This document shows, one piece after another, positions 63,092 to 64,000 of a stretch of DNA of 64,000 nt. The position numbers and the translations under genes were made by a program. The stretch comes from Chrysomallon squamiferum. Its lineage: Eukaryota > Mollusca > Gastropoda > Neomphalida > Peltospiridae. Each line of letters begins with the position of its first letter. Position 1 is the stretch's first letter. The DNA is taken from contig CM022672.1 of assembly GCA_012295275.1 (NCBI GenBank), forward strand, positions 21,372,628 through 21,436,627, written 5' to 3'. The notes below the pieces were generated by a model, which had not been told where the DNA came from, ran no database searches, and saw nothing but the letters and a program-made list of their open reading frames with translations.

Positions 63092-64000
63092 TTAATAACA
63101 TAGTAATAACAAACCATGTGATGGTGCTTAGTTATATAAACATTTAAGAAATTAAAATATATATCACCCTTATTAGATGGAGATGTTTATTTAGCAATAA
63201 AGATCTATATAAATATATTTAAGATTTTAATTTTAATTTTATATTTAAAAAAAAAAATAGAAAAAAAAGAAGATAAAAGAAAGAAATTAAACTTTAATCT
63301 TGAATTTAAAAAAAATGTTTTTTAATGTAATGAACTATGTTGAGGTAGGTTATGTTAAAACCAGGTGAATTTAACCAACCTAATAGCACCTGTAAGCTGC
63401 TCTCAAAACATAAAATTAAAAGAAAAGAACCTGAAGGAAAAGATAAATTAAAAGAAAAACAAACAAACAAAAACAAAAATTTAAAAAAAAAGCCTTTATA
63501 AATAGCCCCAAAAAAGTCCAACAGACAAGTAATGATAAAAAAATTCCGCTTAAGTAATGTTTTACAAATACAGTGTCCTGAATTATTTAGTTACCTGAGA
63601 ATTCTTAAGTTGCAAATTGCTTTAATACTCAGAAGAAGAATAAAAGAAAAAATATGTGGTGAAATTCACTTCAATCAAATCATTTTATATTCATGAAGTT
63701 TCATAAATTCTCTTCTTGGAAATTTAAATCACCACCCTGTTATTAATGAAGGTTAGAATTTATGAATAGGTTTAGTAATTTATTTATTTATAAAAAAATT
63801 TTTATATACAATGTGTGTGTGTGTCTGTATGTCTGTGTGTGTAATAAATGATTTCAATGTTAGTTTCAAAAAAAATAAAAAAAACAAAAAGATTTCCTTT
63901 AACAGTAAACCATCCATAACACAAAAATAATATATATTTGGTCTGCCCAATTTAAATAAACTTCAATGGTTTTTGTTAAATTTGTCTAAATCAAAGACTA

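Larger units (their letters stand above)
59252..64000. other. AT-rich region, no gene seen
   Basis: Nothing with splice-bounded coding character was found on either strand. Contents are poly(A)/poly(T) runs, a short TTTCA array (60313-60338), a short GA tract near 61703, and AAT and GT arrays. Confidence 0.6.

Overview
The window is animal nuclear DNA. It is very AT-rich and has split genes with canonical GT/AG introns, dense microsatellites ((CA)n, (AAT)n, (GA)n, AAAT), poly(A)/poly(T) runs and remnants of transposons. The gene families are metazoan, and the intron size, simple-repeat load and protein divergence would suit a lophotrochozoan such as a mollusc, possibly a cephalopod. The species is an inference; nothing in the window proves it. 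There is no bacterial operon, CRISPR array, or rRNA or tRNA gene that I can support.

Layout, left to right. 1-5.9 kb is gene-poor, with one weak candidate exon at the extreme left. 5.9-6.7 kb (minus) is a long first coding exon of an unrecognised Lys/Ser/Asn-rich protein. 8.1-8.4 kb is a hAT-like remnant flanked by an exact 8-bp direct repeat. 9.36-12.99 kb (minus) is a four-exon selenoprotein F (SELENOF/Sep15) gene with an in-frame TGA (Sec) codon and a recognisable SECIS hairpin in the 3' UTR. 13.65-14.6 kb (plus) is a dead MULE/Mutator transposase. 15.8-18.4 kb (plus) is a five-exon DIPK1 (FAM69) secretory-pathway kinase-like gene. It has a +1 frame discontinuity near its C terminus, and its last codons lie in a degenerate repeat that continues as a large foldback palindrome.

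18.4-31.5 kb has no exon I can support. It is T-rich on the plus strand up to about 23.4 kb and A-rich after that, which fits two convergent genes with long 3' UTRs. 31.5-44.4 kb (minus) is an eight-exon FAM102/EEIG1-type gene (NT-C2 domain). 46.6-50.5 kb (minus) is a nine-exon coiled-coil gene most like CCDC172. 51.07-56.76 kb (plus) is a seven-exon RING-finger E3 ligase with a neuralized-type RING. It is divergently paired with the coiled-coil gene across about 545 bp that contains CCAAT boxes. 57.5-59.3 kb holds gene scraps: a decayed copy of the RING exon and a possible alternative terminal exon. 59.3-64 kb is AT-rich with no gene seen.

The genes do not form a pathway. SELENOF (ER glycoprotein folding with UGGT) and DIPK1 (an ER/Golgi kinase-like type II membrane protein) both act in the secretory pathway, but their adjacency may be chance. 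Exon structures were deduced by hand from splice consensus, phase continuity and remembered family features. No alignment was run.
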